This document shows, piece by piece, positions 33,790 through 45,789 of a stretch of DNA of 64,000 nt. A program made the translations under genes and the position numbers. Source of the stretch: Takakia lepidozioides (taxonomy: Eukaryota; Streptophyta; Takakiopsida; Takakiales; Takakiaceae). Location: positions 7,686,001 through 7,750,000 of the forward strand of contig CM060732.1 in the NCBI GenBank assembly GCA_030704615.1, in the 5' to 3' direction. Each line of letters begins with the position of its first letter. Positions within the stretch are counted from its first letter, which is position 1. The notes under the pieces are model-generated. The model worked only from the letters and a program-made list of their open reading frames with translations. It was not told the DNA's origin and searched no databases.

Positions 33790-34140
33790 CTCCCACTACA
33801 ACGGACGGCTCCGTCATGAACTCAAAGGCTGGCTATGGTATTCCATGCGGCCACCCAACAAGGCGCCTACCTGGCCCTGCCACAATACTCAGAGCAGAAC
33901 TTATGGCTATCTACGAGACCATATCAGGACTAGACGCCTTCCCCCTCCCCTCCCCTATTATATCTTCACTGACAGCCTCACCTCCCTCTTTCTGCTCCGC
34001 AACCATCTAGCACGTCCCTCGTCCATCATCACCACCCAGATTGCAACCTCATCGCCGCCATTATTCAACTAGCCCTCTCTAAAACCCAACCCATCCACTT
34101 CCGCAAAGTCCGCGTCGCATACTGGAATACGAGGCAATAT
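33790..34140 (+). pseudogene. RNase H domain of the LINE
   Basis: TTDGSV (first acidic residue, near 33805-33815) is followed by KAGYGI … LPGPATILRAELMAIYETI (second, Glu) at 33830-33935, then after a frameshift by YIFTDSLTSLFLL (third, Asp). The same arrangement is found on the minus strand at 60.75-61.1 kb. RNase H in LINE ORF2 removes RNA from RNA-DNA hybrids during reverse transcription. Poly-C runs at 33587-33606 and 33638-33651 precede it and have disrupted the frame. Confidence 0.75.
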
Positions 34141-35175
34141 GCTGCCTTCCCGACTCATTTGCTCAGGCTGGCGCTACCCAGCCCCTTGTACTCCCTCCTC
34201 GACCCTATTCACACCGCCGCCCACGTCCCTGAAACCCCCTGCACCCCGGCCTGTCCGCAACCTACTTGCCACCCTCACGCGTGAGCTAACAAACAAGCAA
34301 CCGCATCAATCAGCCCAACTAAAGTCCATATACATAAATGGACACAATCCACTATACTTCACCATAAACTCTCCAGTCACTTCCGGAACACCAAAATCAC
34401 CACAGATGCACAAATCCGTCAAACTCTCAAATTTAGATACGCCCAGTACATGGGTCACTAGCGTAAGCACATTTTCTGGCCACGTCTCTTCCTATCCCAT
34501 ACTGCCCATTATGCTCCAACACGCACCATGAACGAACACCTGGCCATCTTCTTAAGCCAATGCACACACCCCTCACACACGGCCTACATAACCCCGCCAC
34601 AACCAAGCAGTTTGGCATATCCACAAATTACTCCTCAGCCACGCCCGAAACAAGATGGTACTCACTCCTCAACGCAGGCACATACCAAGGCCGACCAACT
34701 GATCACATTGTCCCACCCTGGCTACTCCCATGTACTATACCTCCCACCCATGCACCTGCCCTGCTCGACTCTGTCCAGATATCCTACTGGTGCAAGGATT
34801 ACCCCCAACGGCCCCCACCCCCTACCACACACTACCCTCTACTCAATTATCATCCACTTCATCGCATTTATTTCACATTATGTCATGACCGATATCCAGA
34901 AGACTCCGTACTAGAGAAAGACGAAAATATGCCCCACTCATCCTAGCCGTTCACCGCCAAGGATGGCGCACTGGTCCACTAACCGTCATCACGGCTGGCA
35001 CCAGGGGCGGCATCCACAATGCCGTATTAAACGACTTGCACAATAATTTTCATATTCCTATCTCCCCGATCTACAATGCTTCCAAGCAATTCAATCTCAC
35101 GCTCTCCGCTCCCTCACCGCCATTATCACCAACAAACGAGAAACTTGAATCCAACCCAGCCGCACCATCCTAGAC
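34141..35175 (+). pseudogene. LINE ORF2 C-terminal part
   Basis: Fragments in shifting frames match the other LINE copy: KFRYAQYMGH near 34430, TRWYSLLNAGTYQGRPTDH near 34645-34700. In the 60-kb copy the corresponding place has a C-x2-C … H … C zinc-binding pattern; here it is degraded. Coding similarity fades after about 35110 and a stop falls near 35172, after which CCCCCCGGGGGAGGG marks a change of sequence. Confidence 0.6.
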
Positions 35176-35221
35176 CCCCCCGGGGGAGGGACCCTCCCTC
35201 CCGGGATTCATAATCAAGCCA

Positions 35222-36318
35222 TTGCCGACCTTGGTGATTGAGCAAGCGCACGACTTCATACTGAAGAACACCCCATCCATACATGAATGGGAGGCAAGAT
35301 ACAATAATCTTGTTCAGCAACGAGAGGAGAGACGCTTGCATGAGGCGGAACCATCCAAGGAGGCCTGTTACAGACGCCCACGACGAGGAGCGGCCCGCCG
35401 GAATGTTCATTTACAAATTTTGCCCATGGAATTGCAACCTCTAAGTTCATCTAACAGTGGCTTCGGACTTCAGTTTATGACGCCGTTGCTCAATGAGAGG
35501 TGGTTTCAGATTTGGTGCAAGACATTGCAAGGGGCCCCTCCCAATCGCGACCTCATACACGGCGGTTTTTGGTTCACGGTCGTCATTTCCGCATTCGTGC
35601 TCTTGACATGAAGCGCAAAACAACCTTTGATTCTGGCTTGTGCCACATGTTGGCAAGACTCCGTGTGGGGCAAGTGAGATACACACCTGCTATGAGCAAA
35701 CTTGAGTACATTGAGAGCTTGAGAACTTACTCCAACTTCAGTATACAAGGTACCAGCCTCTTCTCTTCAAGGGAAGGTGGTTCCCCGCCACATCTTGTGG
35801 GGCCCTCCGCACAACACTATTGCAAGATGATTTGGTTTTCATGCGCGTCAATGCAGATAGGCTCAACCCTACTCATCGTCCTCCTCCGATGAGTTTTTTT
35901 CACGGCCTTCAGACATGGAGCAAGTTTCTTCTCCGATGACAACAACAAGAGGGGGAATTGGAAGGTGTTGTGCATGCTCAGCCAAGAGGAAGACGTATCT
36001 ATCATGGTCTTGGATCTCCATGGGGTGAGGCAATTACGTGGACGGAGAGACTGGTCCATAATGATGCTGATGATGGAGGTTGGGTAAGAGGGGGTAGAAG
36101 AGGATGATGACGCCCCGGACAATGCATCCTGGACCCTATATGATGAAGCTCGAGAAGATACAGATGTTGGAGAGGAGACGAAGACACGACCATTTGACAA
36201 CGAGGTGGAGGATGATTCGGAGGTGCCTTTTGAAGGGCCGGCCCATTTATGACGATGACTTCCGATGACCAAGAAGATTTGCAGCTTGATGCGGATGAAG
36301 AGGCTCCGGATGAATGAT
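35222..36318 (+). pseudogene. C-terminal part of a CACTA-like element gene (tentative)
   Basis: Plus-strand fragments in alternating frames: HGRHFRIRALDMKRKTTFDSG … SKLEYIESLRTYSNFSIQGT (about 35560-35750), then FFHGLQTWSKFLL and an acidic tail EEDDDAPDNASW … EVEDDSEVPFEG ending near 36250. A stretch of this kind (a basic block naming a non-standard 'RKT…SG' followed by a strand-rich domain) resembles the DUF4216-like end of plant CACTA transposase genes, but I hold this loosely. Support comes from position: the CACTA-like end at 36.7-37.16 kb follows at once on the same strand side. The 5' part was replaced by the LINE. Confidence 0.35.
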
Positions 36319-36659
36319 GTTCAAGTTGATTAGACACAAAATCAAAGCTACATAACAATCTCGCACCGAACTGACCCATCCCTTCGATTGATTGTATATA
36401 TACATGCATATTGTAGTGATTTCTACGATTCATCAAATCTGGCTAATGGCTGTGGCTGGTATCTTTCAAGAAAAAAGGCAGAGGCAATGAATATGTTGAA
36501 GCAACACATACAGATGTGGTATCAAGAGAATTATCAAATGAATGTCACAATCTACAAGAAGGTCCACAATAACAAGCTAAACCATAAAGAAAAACAAACC
36601 CCCTACCCCAGTACCATATGAAAAAAAAAAAAACTAAGAACCCCCAAGGCCCTAAACCT

Positions 36660-37158
36660 AAACCTAGAAAGCCCTGCCGTTGCTGCCTGCGACCCCCCAC
36701 GCGCACCACCTGCGACGCGGGTTTTAGGCCGGGGGTCGCAACGGTGACGGCCAACCGTCGCCTCTGCGACCATTTTTTGAATGGATTTATGAGGCCGGGG
36801 GTCGCACACTGTGACCCATTTTTTTTTTTGCAAGAAGGAGGCCGCTGGGCAGTTTGCGACGCCCGGCCGTCGCAAGGGGCCTTTTGCCCTTCATGGCACC
36901 AATGCGACGGCCTGGCGTAGCAAGAAGGGCTTCGATGAAAGAAGGGATTTTTTTTTTTTCCGGCGTGCGACGAGCGGCCGTCGCCCGAAAGGGCTGCCTC
37001 CTGCCCTTCGCTGGGGGTGACGCTTGGGCGTCGCACGGAAGGGCTGCCATTTGCCCTCCATCACTCCGTGCGACGGCCAGTTGGCGTCGCACGCTCGCGC
37101 GCCGCGCGGGGCATGGGGGCGCAGCTGGCGTCGCAAAACTCCCCCATTTGCTGTAGTG
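36660..37158. mobile_element. CACTA-like right end: terminal repeat plus GC-rich TGCGAC subterminal array
   Basis: Read on the minus strand from 37158, the sequence is CACTACAGCAAATGGGGG, fitting the CACTA-type terminus. Inward to about 36690 lie some ten inverted TGCGAC/GTCGCA pairs, such as TGCGACGCCCGGCCGTCGCA and TGCGACGGCCAGTTGGCGTCGCA, broken by short spacers. A second terminus, CACTACTACAAAAGGGGG, is read from 45927. Subterminal repeats and CACTA ends together are characteristic of En/Spm elements. The bases after the end (AGC) could be a 3-bp target duplication, but the left end is not in view. Long open frames across the array (both strands) are artefacts of GC-rich repeats. Confidence 0.72.
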
Positions 37159-37161
37159 AGC

Positions 37162-38660
37162 AGCTTTGAGAAGACTGCGATCCTTTGGCCCCGCAACCTT
37201 CAGCACAACACAACTCCACGGCGTAATGCCAATCCAGGTCGTTGGGTGGGCTTGGGCTATAATGCTCTCCATCCATGCCAGGAGGCGATGGTTGCCGTCC
37301 CACACGTAAAACATCTTCCCCCCGGACAGTGGTGGAAAAGAGGCTCAGTATCAATCATCTCTCGAACTCCTCATTTCGCCTTTGGCCAATGGGGACCCCA
37401 TTTGTCCACTTCATCGAAAGGTGGGCACGAGAAGCTCCGTGGTCGTTCTCAATGGAGACATAAAACGTGCACAGACCCCATTCGATATCCGTCCCGGAAA
37501 GAGAATTTCAGCTTGTCGATATCACCTGGGAGGGTAGGTCTGACCACCTGCAATGATACCAAGCGGCAGAGAGGAATCCGACGCGTTGCCAGGTAGACCA
37601 TGCCTCCCAGGACCCTGCCAATGTTGCTGTGGGTTGCCTCCAACATCTTGGCAGTGGCCAACTTCATATCGGCCTCCGACATGACATCTGCTGCAGGGGG
37701 GTCCTCCGGCAGCCCACCAGGACCACCAAATCCAGCCTGTATGCTCCGGGTTTGGGGCTTGGGGATCTTCGGGTGGATGTCATCCTGGTCAGAAAGGTCC
37801 CTCTCGTCGTCCTCAACGTACTTCCTCATTCACCGCCGGAAGTACCTCGTGCCCTCTCCCCGTCTCTATTGCGTCTTCACCTCCACATGCCACATTTCGT
37901 GGTGTGTGTGGTGTTTTATCCCCTCCCTCAGCCTCCACCGTATGGGTAATTGCGGAGGCTGCTCCTATCCGCGATGGTGTAACCGGCAAGGATGCAGCCG
38001 GTGTCTTATTGCCTATTTCTGCTATCTTAGAGGGATCCACCGTTTCAGTGCGTCCCTCGCTTACATGGGCATCTGTCATTTCCAGTTCCCTTGCCTCTTC
38101 AGTGGCCTTCTCTCTTGCCTCATGGCTGGCCTTCTCTCTCGCCTGTTCTTTTGCCCTCTCTTTTTCCCTCTCACGGGCCTTCTATTTCTTACTAGGTGTA
38201 GCAGCAGGGGAGGCCTCCAGGACGACCACCTTTGATTGCGGGGAACTGACACTCTCACGCGCCTTGGTGGGTGTTATGTTCAGACCCCCCTGATGCCTCT
38301 CTCGTCGGGGATTGCATGTGCTTGGCTTTCTTCTTCTTCTTTGCGTGGGCGGGCCCTCCTGCATGTGCATCAGCTTCCTGGATTGGCAGATCTGATGTCC
38401 TCATGTGCCCCCCTGCACCTTCCATGCCGGCTGCACCAACCTCCTGAATGCCTATTCGAGCGTACTCCCCGTTCGGGGCCTCCCGCCCACCAACAAAAGG
38501 GGCTACTTCCTGTGATCCCTCCCGCCCCCGCTTTGGCTCCCCGAAAATGCGAAGCACGTGGTCCGCAGACTGTTGCCAATGACTGTCGGACTGCGGTCGA
38601 TGAGTAGCCGCTTTTGGAGTGAGTGCTCGAGGAGTTTGAGCTGTCGACGATACCACCACC
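37162..38660 (-). pseudogene. ParB/Srx-like gene family, copy A (5' exons)
   Basis: Minus-strand pieces in shifting frames: low-complexity N-terminus (38659-38255, with KKKKKAKH), an acidic/Thr part (38079-37813), then MSEADMKLATAKMLEATHSN … LVSLQVVRPTLPGDIDKLKFSFRDGYR (37829-37449) and FYVWDGNHRLLAWMES (from 37314). The last motif, D-G-N-H-R after a beta-strand, with an upstream I/V-x-R-P … S-F-x-x-G block, matches the ParB/sulfiredoxin fold, in which DGxHR binds nucleotide. The gene is cut off at 37158 by the CACTA-like end. Copies B and C carry WDNNYR and WDDNHR here. N-terminal 1.1 kb is about 90% identical to 48819-49920. Confidence 0.55.
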
Positions 38661-38744
38661 GTGTCGAGCTCGTCTTCACTCTGTCATCCCCAACAGGAGC
38701 GCCACAATGGCCAAAAAATGAGCCAGTCGTGAGCAAGAACGCAA

Positions 38745-38900
38745 TGGCATGAGCGTTGCGCGTGAGCGCGCGAGCGTACGCTCACGCAGGAGTGACGTGG
38801 CGTGAGCCTGCACCCACGCTGACGTGGCGTGAGCGTCATGTCAGCATGCTGATGTGGCGGCAAATGATGATGTGGCACTGTCCGTCATCTGCCACATCAG
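38745..38900. repeat. GTGACGTGGCGTGAGCG motif repeats
   Basis: TGACGTGGCGTGAGC occurs with variants at 38794-38850, next to TGATGTGGCG and a GCGTGAGCGCGCGAGCGTACGCTCACGC palindrome-like stretch at 38757-38786. The same motifs appear at 60.06-60.17 kb. Bases 38900-39520 contain nothing I recognise. Confidence 0.6.
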
Positions 38901-39524
38901 CATTAATATGCGCCGCCTATAACCGAGGATGGTCCTATGACCGTGGAATTAATGCAGGGAATCTTGCCTAAATAGAATCAAGACTACCATGAGGCCTACA
39001 ATTGTAGCATCCAACATTGTGCAATTACAATGCTTGTTTCACTTTTACAATTACGAGGATGAGAAAATATCCTCACAAAGTGTGCGCCATAGAGGCTGCC
39101 ACACGGGAAGACCTTCCTCCCTCCTCAAATAACAATGAGAGTTAGGATCATCTTCAAAGATGATTGTATTGCATAGTGACAGCAAGACATGTAGACTTCG
39201 AACGGTGCAATGACAAATGTGCTTTTTAAAAGTTGTCACTCAGAGCTCACTCAGATATTGGAGGCCATATCATTGCACCGCCGACGAATTGATGTGAATT
39301 ACACATTTCAAATCATGGTCGTCCACATACCACATTGCATAGTTGATGCTACCCATGTGTTGTATCCCGCTGCAATAGAGTATCGACCTCGTTGAAACTC
39401 ATAGTGGCCTGGTGAATGAAGTTGTCACGTTTGGGATCGCAAACCATCCTCTTCAAAAATATGAAATACAAATGTTTGCAGGGTATGAATTTACCTCTCT
39501 TGCCCAAACTGGTTGATAGCATAT

Positions 39525-40680
39525 TCACAAAATCAGACATGTGCAATTGGGGAAATTGGAAACCGTGATGTCGTAGGCCCTGTCATGAACAGCAGATGTG
39601 GAAGTGGTGATTGTGAATACCCGAACATATCCTGGATCGGGTACTTCCGTGGTGCTTCCAACACGAGCGTGGAGCATTCTTGCGGACTCCACTTTGCCAA
39701 AGTGTTCAGCGTTGGAGGGAAACGCCGAACGAGCTTTCCATCTCGTTTGGTTGGCCACAAGTCAGGATTTGCCGGGGGACTCGGGAGGACGCAGAAGTAG
39801 TAGCACATGCATGGAGTTGGGGTTGTCTCGCAAGGGAAAAGCCTGCCTCCTCCAGCATTTCAATCTCCTGAAATCTGATATGTGTTCCCACCTTCACGGG
39901 CCAAATGGTTGGAGGAGATGGCTTCATCACTACGGAAGGACGCACAGTTCCATGCACACATCTGCCACAATCATCTGCGCAGAACCATAACTTGTGGTTC
40001 TTGGACGCATCAAACCCGTGAAAGTCGGAGCAGGAGTTCGGGTACCACCTCTGGATATAGATGAAGTGCACTTCTCGAAATTAGTTGCCCTGATCGCTGT
40101 ACATTTCACACGAGACCCTACACTTGTGCGTTCTATGTGCCAAACGTGGTCGGGGCATGCGGACTCAAGCACATCAAGGGGGTTGTTTCTCTCCCGCACC
40201 ATTTCAGTGGCACTGTTTGATACTGGAGTTTGCCGTCGTGTTGGAGGTTCCTCCAGAATGGAGGTTCCGGACATGGAGCTGTCATGCAGAGGAACACGAG
40301 GCTTCGAGAAGTTATCACGGTTTGCCCTGTGCGAATCGGAATCCGAACCAGGTGGAGTGTTCAATTTCCTCTTACAGGAGCCAAATCTCTCCTCCCCTTC
40401 AAGATGTGGAACTCTAGAAACAAGTGGCGTTCCCTGGGAATACATGCTCACCGCCCGTGCTATCTTGATTGGATCCCCAGATCTGTTTGCAGCACGCAAC
40501 ATCAACTCCCATTTGTCCGGACCCTTGCCACCAACCCCACCTCGCAAGAAATCACGGTATCGGGTTTGTTGTTGCAAGGCACGTATCAAATCATCTGTTG
40601 TTGCCACATACGAATCCCGACCTCGTTTCCCAGACTACTGCAACCATGCGTTGTGCACAGTTTCTGCCAAATTGCAAGAT
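39525..40680 (-). pseudogene. Unrecognised mobile-element-type ORF with a segment duplicated at 53.8 kb
   Basis: A 225-codon frame (40607-39930) begins ATTDDLIRALQQQTRYRDFL … KGPDKWELMLRAANRSGDP, has a Ser/Pro-rich middle, and ends in a region whose better frame holds several Cys/His (FCADDCGRCVHG, near 39960-40000). Codons corresponding to 40255-40612 are almost identical to 53756-54112 in the same orientation. No family recognised. The flanking MULE transposase (40.8-42.5 kb) is on the same strand and it may be part of that element. Confidence 0.4.
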
Positions 40681-40823
40681 GGCATGTCCGCCATTTCCTA
40701 AATGGACATGTTCTGCAAAGTGGAGAACCACACTTCAAAACAGTGAACAAGAAACAACATAAAGAAAGCGAGGAGACAATAAAATGGAAAGTAAATGTAT
40801 GAATAAAGCAAGAAATATAAGCC

Positions 40824-42483
40824 TCATACCACTGCCATGGTTGCTCCCCACTGTCTATACCGGAAGTGCCAAAATGCCAGCCAATCTTCCAATGCTCTCA
40901 TACTCTCAAGTGATGCAGCTCCAGAAAAGAACCACCAGGCATGAATTGTCTGGAACAAAGTGTCCGCCTCCTTCATTGTTCTAGCATCTTTGTACTCTTT
41001 GCACAATTTACGGTGCTGAGTCTGCATCTCTGGTTTGATGTCCGACTTTGTATGTTTTTCCAGAGATTGTGTCCAATGGAATAGACATGTACACTCTCTT
41101 CCTCACATTGGCACTTTTAGGTCGCCCGATCCGAAGACAATACGAACAGCATTGAAATTTGCTTGAGCACTATCCACCATGAAACCTGCGAAATTTGGAG
41201 ATGGCAGCCCATGGCAGCCCATGACACGTATCAGGGAATTCCACATGAGCTTCTGGGATTCCGTATCCTCGGATTGCATGTCACAAACCGCAATTGTCAT
41301 AACTCGTTGGTACACTGGATCGTAGACATGACAAGCCATTATCGTCCAATCCTTCACTCGTTTCACATGATCAAACATAAGAAAACAGTTTTGCAAGTCC
41401 CCAGTCTTCTGCATCCGCTTCACGAGGCTAACCCCACTGCCCTCCCCAACAGTCGACATTTTGAAAAGAAAAACTTTGATGGCACCTGAGAATACATTGT
41501 CCTGGATGTAATCGTACTTGCTCACTCGTTTCAACTCCAAAATGTTGTCTATGTAGCCTCTGATACCAGAGCCCATTCTTAATGCATTGATCTGATGTCG
41601 AATGTTAGGTGAACTCAAAGTGGAGAAATGATCCATGACCAGGTCCAATGCTGCACCGTCAAGTTTAGTCCCCACAGAATCCCCTTCACTCAAAATATGG
41701 CTTTCCAAGAAGGACTTGCTTACGCCAAGAGCAATTGCAAATGTTGTTGCGGATGGGTTTCTCCCAAACTCCTGTTTAATCAACCTCGATATTGTCTCAA
41801 CATTCTCCCTGTAATCCCCCTTCGACACAGGATGGTTATGGAATCCGAAATGCACACAAGCTCTTGTCATTGTTTTCAAACGGTGGACAACATAGTACAT
41901 TCTTGCTCCGCAGAGCGCCAAGCAGGATGACACAAGTTTGCAGAATTTGCAAACGAAAGTGTTTGCCGGTGGTGGGGCAGTCCCAGGCTGAAATGGATTT
42001 TCCGCTAGACCCTCCCATTTGCTTTGATTATAAACCCTAGACTGAAGAAAATGTCTGCAATTCAAATTATCACACCTAAGGTATCCATTGCAAACTGTTC
42101 TCCTGAAAACAAGCTTGTCATCATTCTGAATATTGGATGTTTTTGTTCTGCACCACGGGTGCCTGTCGTGTTTCTTGTCCATTACATGCATCATGATTGT
42201 TACACCTCCACAGCTCGAATAGGATATCGCCATCAAAAGTCTCTGGCAAGAACTTCACAGGCACCTGCTTCAAAGATTCCCAATCAATTCCTCGCAACTC
42301 ATTTTTGAATCCAGCCATTCCTCCCATCGCCCGTAGTTTTGGAATGACACTACAAATCTCTTCTTCATCAGCTTCTCCAACCACAGTAGGAAGGACTGGA
42401 TTTGGAATTTCACTTATGTCATCATTGGACGAATCCGAAAGCTCAACGATTGGAGTGGAGGACGTCTGTCCTTTTTTCGCCAC
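40824..42483 (-). pseudogene. MULE transposase, one in-frame stop and one frameshift
   Basis: From 42483: acidic N-terminus (DDISEIPNPVLPTV … EEEICSVIPKLRAMGGMAGF), a frameshift near 42235, then a Cys/His zinc-binding region (HPWCRTK … CNGYLRCDNLNCRHF … CKFCKL) and a DDE-type core with LMFDHVKRVKDWTIMACHVYDP … MTIAVCDMQSED … FAGFMVDSAQANFNAV. A TGA at 41103-41105 interrupts the frame, which resumes with the CLFHWTQSLEKH block and runs to 40824. This is the Mutator-like arrangement of MULE transposases. Its first 720 bp are repeated at 55.24-55.96 kb in the opposite orientation. At its 5' end it runs into a gypsy integrase at 42475. Confidence 0.75.
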
Positions 42484-43860
42484 TCAATCCACTTGGAAAA
42501 GTGTTCCACCATTACCAACACATATCTGTGGTGGCGCATCGTCAGTGGCAACGGTCCTGCAAAGTCAAGACTCCACCTGTAGCCTAATCCCATGATTGGA
42601 AGAGGATGCAACTGGGGAGTAGGGGCGTTGAATGAAGCACGCACCCTATCACACACCATGCACCTAGCCACGAACCGTTGCACCTCTATGTGCATACCAC
42701 GCACCAATACTGCCCCTGATGTAAACTGTGAGTGCGTCGCACTCCAAAATGCCCCGACTCCTCATGGGCATGCCGCACTAACCATGCACGCTGTGTTGGG
42801 TGAGGCACAATCCTCACCCAACCATCCTCCCACACTCGGAGCAGGTCTCCCACTTGAACTTTTTGGCTCGTTGCAGGATCCGATCCCTCTCCTTAGCAGT
42901 CACAGTGGCTGCCGTGTCTCTAGTACGGAGGTAGTCCAACACAGCCGAATCCTCGTGTATATCTCTGGTACCACCTGGCTCGTTACTAGCCTCAGGGTCC
43001 TTAGACACTCCATCTACAGTCATCTCTGTTGTAGGTCCAATCTGACCTCCCGCTGCCAAGATACACAAAATACAGATGAGTGTCATCCCGACACCATCTG
43101 ATCCTGGTCCATCTCACTATGCCACCAAGCTCCAATGTCATCCTGCTGGCTCGTGCATGGATTGCGACTCAATCCATCCGCATCCCAATTGACCAAACCC
43201 GGTCGATGCACAACCTGAAAATCATACTCCTGGAGTATGAGTGCCCACCGTGCAAGCTTCCCCGTAAGCTTGTCTGACTCCATCAACCACTTGAGTGGCT
43301 GATGATCCGTGACAAGGGTGAAGAGATTGTCGTATAGATAGCACCTGAAGTGTGCCATTGCCCACACTGCAGCTAAGCACTCTCCCTCATATGAGCTATA
43401 CTTAGCCTCTGCAACATTGTTCGAGCGGCTAGCATAAGCCACTACGAACTCTCTTCCCTCATCATCCACCTGTGTGAGCACCGCTCCAAGCCCCAACATG
43501 CTCCAATCCATATGCAGCTAAAAGGGACGCCCCTTGATAGGTCGTCTGAAGATGGGCGCCGAGGTCTCTCGCCTTGAGCTCTTGAAAAGCTTGTTTCTGC
43601 TCATCTTCCCACTGCTACTCCTGATTCACCTTGGTCAGCTTGGTTAGAGCCTTTGCAATAGCACTAAATCCCTTGACAAACCGTCTATAATAGTTTGCCA
43701 ACCCCATGAAAGCTCGAACTCGGCTCACCCTCTTGTCTTCAACGACCGAAGCAACAGTCTCGGGCGTCACATAAGACCCAAGGAACTTTCGCCGAGGCTC
43801 TCCAAGTACTCTGTATCGACCAGGATGCACTCTCCACTGGCTGACATGAGCCGTCTCATA
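42402..43860 (-). pseudogene. Ty3/gypsy pol fragment: RT end, RNase H, integrase start
   Basis: In minus order: RT connection (FLGSYVTP … VRAFMGLANYYRRFVKGFSAIA, 43830-43615), RNase H (DWSMLGLGAVLTQ … EYSSYEGE-like … VTDHQPLKW … RWALILQEYDF … NWDADGLSRNP, 43511-43083), an HHCC zinc finger in two frames (RHAHEESGHFG … CMVCDRV, about 42780-42630), and the integrase core start WSLDFAGPLP … MVEHFSKWIEW. It stops at about 42475, where the MULE N-terminus begins. No LTRs or gag are present. Same-strand contact with the MULE suggests a chimeric junction, not a clean insertion, since no target duplication is seen. Confidence 0.85.
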
Positions 43861-45740
43861 CTATCCTCATGGAATATCACATCTCTGGAAATAATAATTG
43901 TCTTTTGTTTGGTCATTAATCTATAACCCTTAGAGACGTTCACTATAGCCTAAAAATGTACACTCGACAGTGTGTGAGTCTAGTTTGCGTCTATTATCCT
44001 TCTGTATTAGTGCAAAGGCTCTACATCCAAAGACTTTCAAGTGTGATACATCATGTTTCAAACCTGTCCATAACTCTATGGGTGTTTTGTTATTCTGTAG
44101 AGCTTTGGTTGGTGACCTATTCTGTAGGTATCTGGCAGTCATAACTTATAAGAGCTTCACCCCAATAGACATTTGGTAAGCTAGCATGGTGTAGCATGGA
44201 AAGTACTGCTTCCACTAAGGTCCTATTTTTCCTCTCAGACACCCCATTCTGTTGTGGTGTTCCTGCTACAGTAAACTGCCTCTTTATGCCACTCTCTTGA
44301 TAGAATAAATTAAACTCATTAGAAATGTATTCACCACCCCCATCAGCCCTTAGAACCTTGATCTTCTTACTTAGCTGACTTTCAACCAGTAACTTATACT
44401 GTTTAAACCTCTCAAATGCCTCTGACTTTTGTTTTAACAAATAAACAACAGTAAACCTTGAAAGATCATCTATAAATGTGATGAAATACTTAAACCCGTT
44501 GTGTGTGAGGGTTTGCATCGGTCCACAAATGTCAGTATGTATGAGGCCTAACGGTTTAGTAGCTCTTGTGCCTCCCTCTACAGAGAAAATCTCTCGGTGC
44601 TGTTTTCCTGAGATGCAATCTCTACATAATGTTAGTTTCCTAACATCTACTGAATCCAACCCTCTAACCATTGAGTTAGTTTGCATCTGATGCATTCTAG
44701 CTTGGTTCATCTGACCTAATCTACAGTGCCATAGGTCTGCCTTGTTAGTCTCTAAGATAGTTGGCATTGCCATGACTCGTGAGTTCTGTAATGCAGTTCC
44801 TAGCTTATAGAGTCCGTTTTCTATCTCACATTTTGCTATGAGATTTCCCTTGGAATTCTTCAGGTTACAGCAATCTTCTTTTATGTTCATCTCTCCCCCA
44901 GCTAGGTCTAATTGCTTAACAGAAAATAAATTCTTCTTGAGACCTGGCACATGGAGCACGTTAGGTACCTCCCTTCGCTGTCCATTGCACAACAACACAA
45001 TGGCTGATCCTTGGCCTGCTATTTCATGTGTTGAGTCATCCCTAAATAGACACCCTGTCCCTGTCTCCACTCTTTGTACGTCGCAAAAGTGTGTATGTCA
45101 TACGCCATGTGATGTGTGGCTCCTGTGTCCACATATCAAGTTGAATCTTTCCCTTTACTTATGATCATCGCTGCTACATAGAGCTGAGTGCCTTCGATTG
45201 CAACATGTCCTTGTGTTGCTTGTTTGTTTGATGCTTCAGCTGCAATCCTCTTCCTACAGTCCTTAATCATATGTCCAAACTTCTTACAGAAAAAGCACTT
45301 GATTTGCTTCTTCTTTCCTCTATTTGTGTTTGATCCTTCGCCATCCTCCTTCTTGACACTATTTTTGTCCTCATTTTGCTTCTTCCTATTAAAACTATTA
45401 TATGTACTAGACTTCTGTCCAGAATATAATGCAGTTTTTGAATCTATAGCAGGTCCAAGACTCATCATTAAAGTTTCCTCCTGTGTTAAGTCTGTAATTA
45501 AAGACTGTAGACTTATATTCGGCTATCTCCTAAAAGAGACTATAAATGTCCAATAACTCATCGGCATACTCCTCATTAGAGATAAGACAACATTCTCGTC
45601 TGACACAGGGGAACCAGCAGCGGAAAGCTGTTCTAGCAAAGATTTGAAGACATGTATATGCTTGGTGGCATTTTCATTATCTTTCATTTTTAAAGTTTGA
45701 ATTTTGTCTCTAAGGTACATTTTGATTCATATAACCTGAC
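43861..45740 (-). pseudogene. Ty1/copia gag-integrase fragment
   Basis: In minus order: gag (45720-45523, LRDKIQTLKMKDNENATKHIHVFKSLLEQL), a CCHC knuckle CFFCKKFGHMIKDC (about 45265-45305), protease-like region, gag-pre-integrase LWHCRLGQM, and the integrase core HTDICGPM … LRADGGGEY … TPQQNGVSERKNRTLVE with the D-D-E residues (45070-44117). After a frameshift the frame 44142-43930 continues with NRSPTKALQNNKTPIELW … HLKVFGCRAFA. RT and RNase H are absent and no LTR is recognised. It abuts the gypsy fragment at about 43860 and the CACTA-like end at about 45790. Confidence 0.9.
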
Positions 45741-45789
45741 TTGGCCAAATTGGCAGTCCCTTTGCCGTGTTGCAACGCATCAGGCATTG

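Noticed and set aside
35817-36436. Ser-rich minus-strand frames
   Set aside because: They are antisense to an acidic plus-strand tail (GAT/GAA codons read as Ser/Phe); the plus strand fits the element's layout.
36545-37156. Long open frames on both strands in the GC-rich segment
   Set aside because: They arise from stop-poor TGCGAC inverted repeats and give overlapping, low-complexity peptides.
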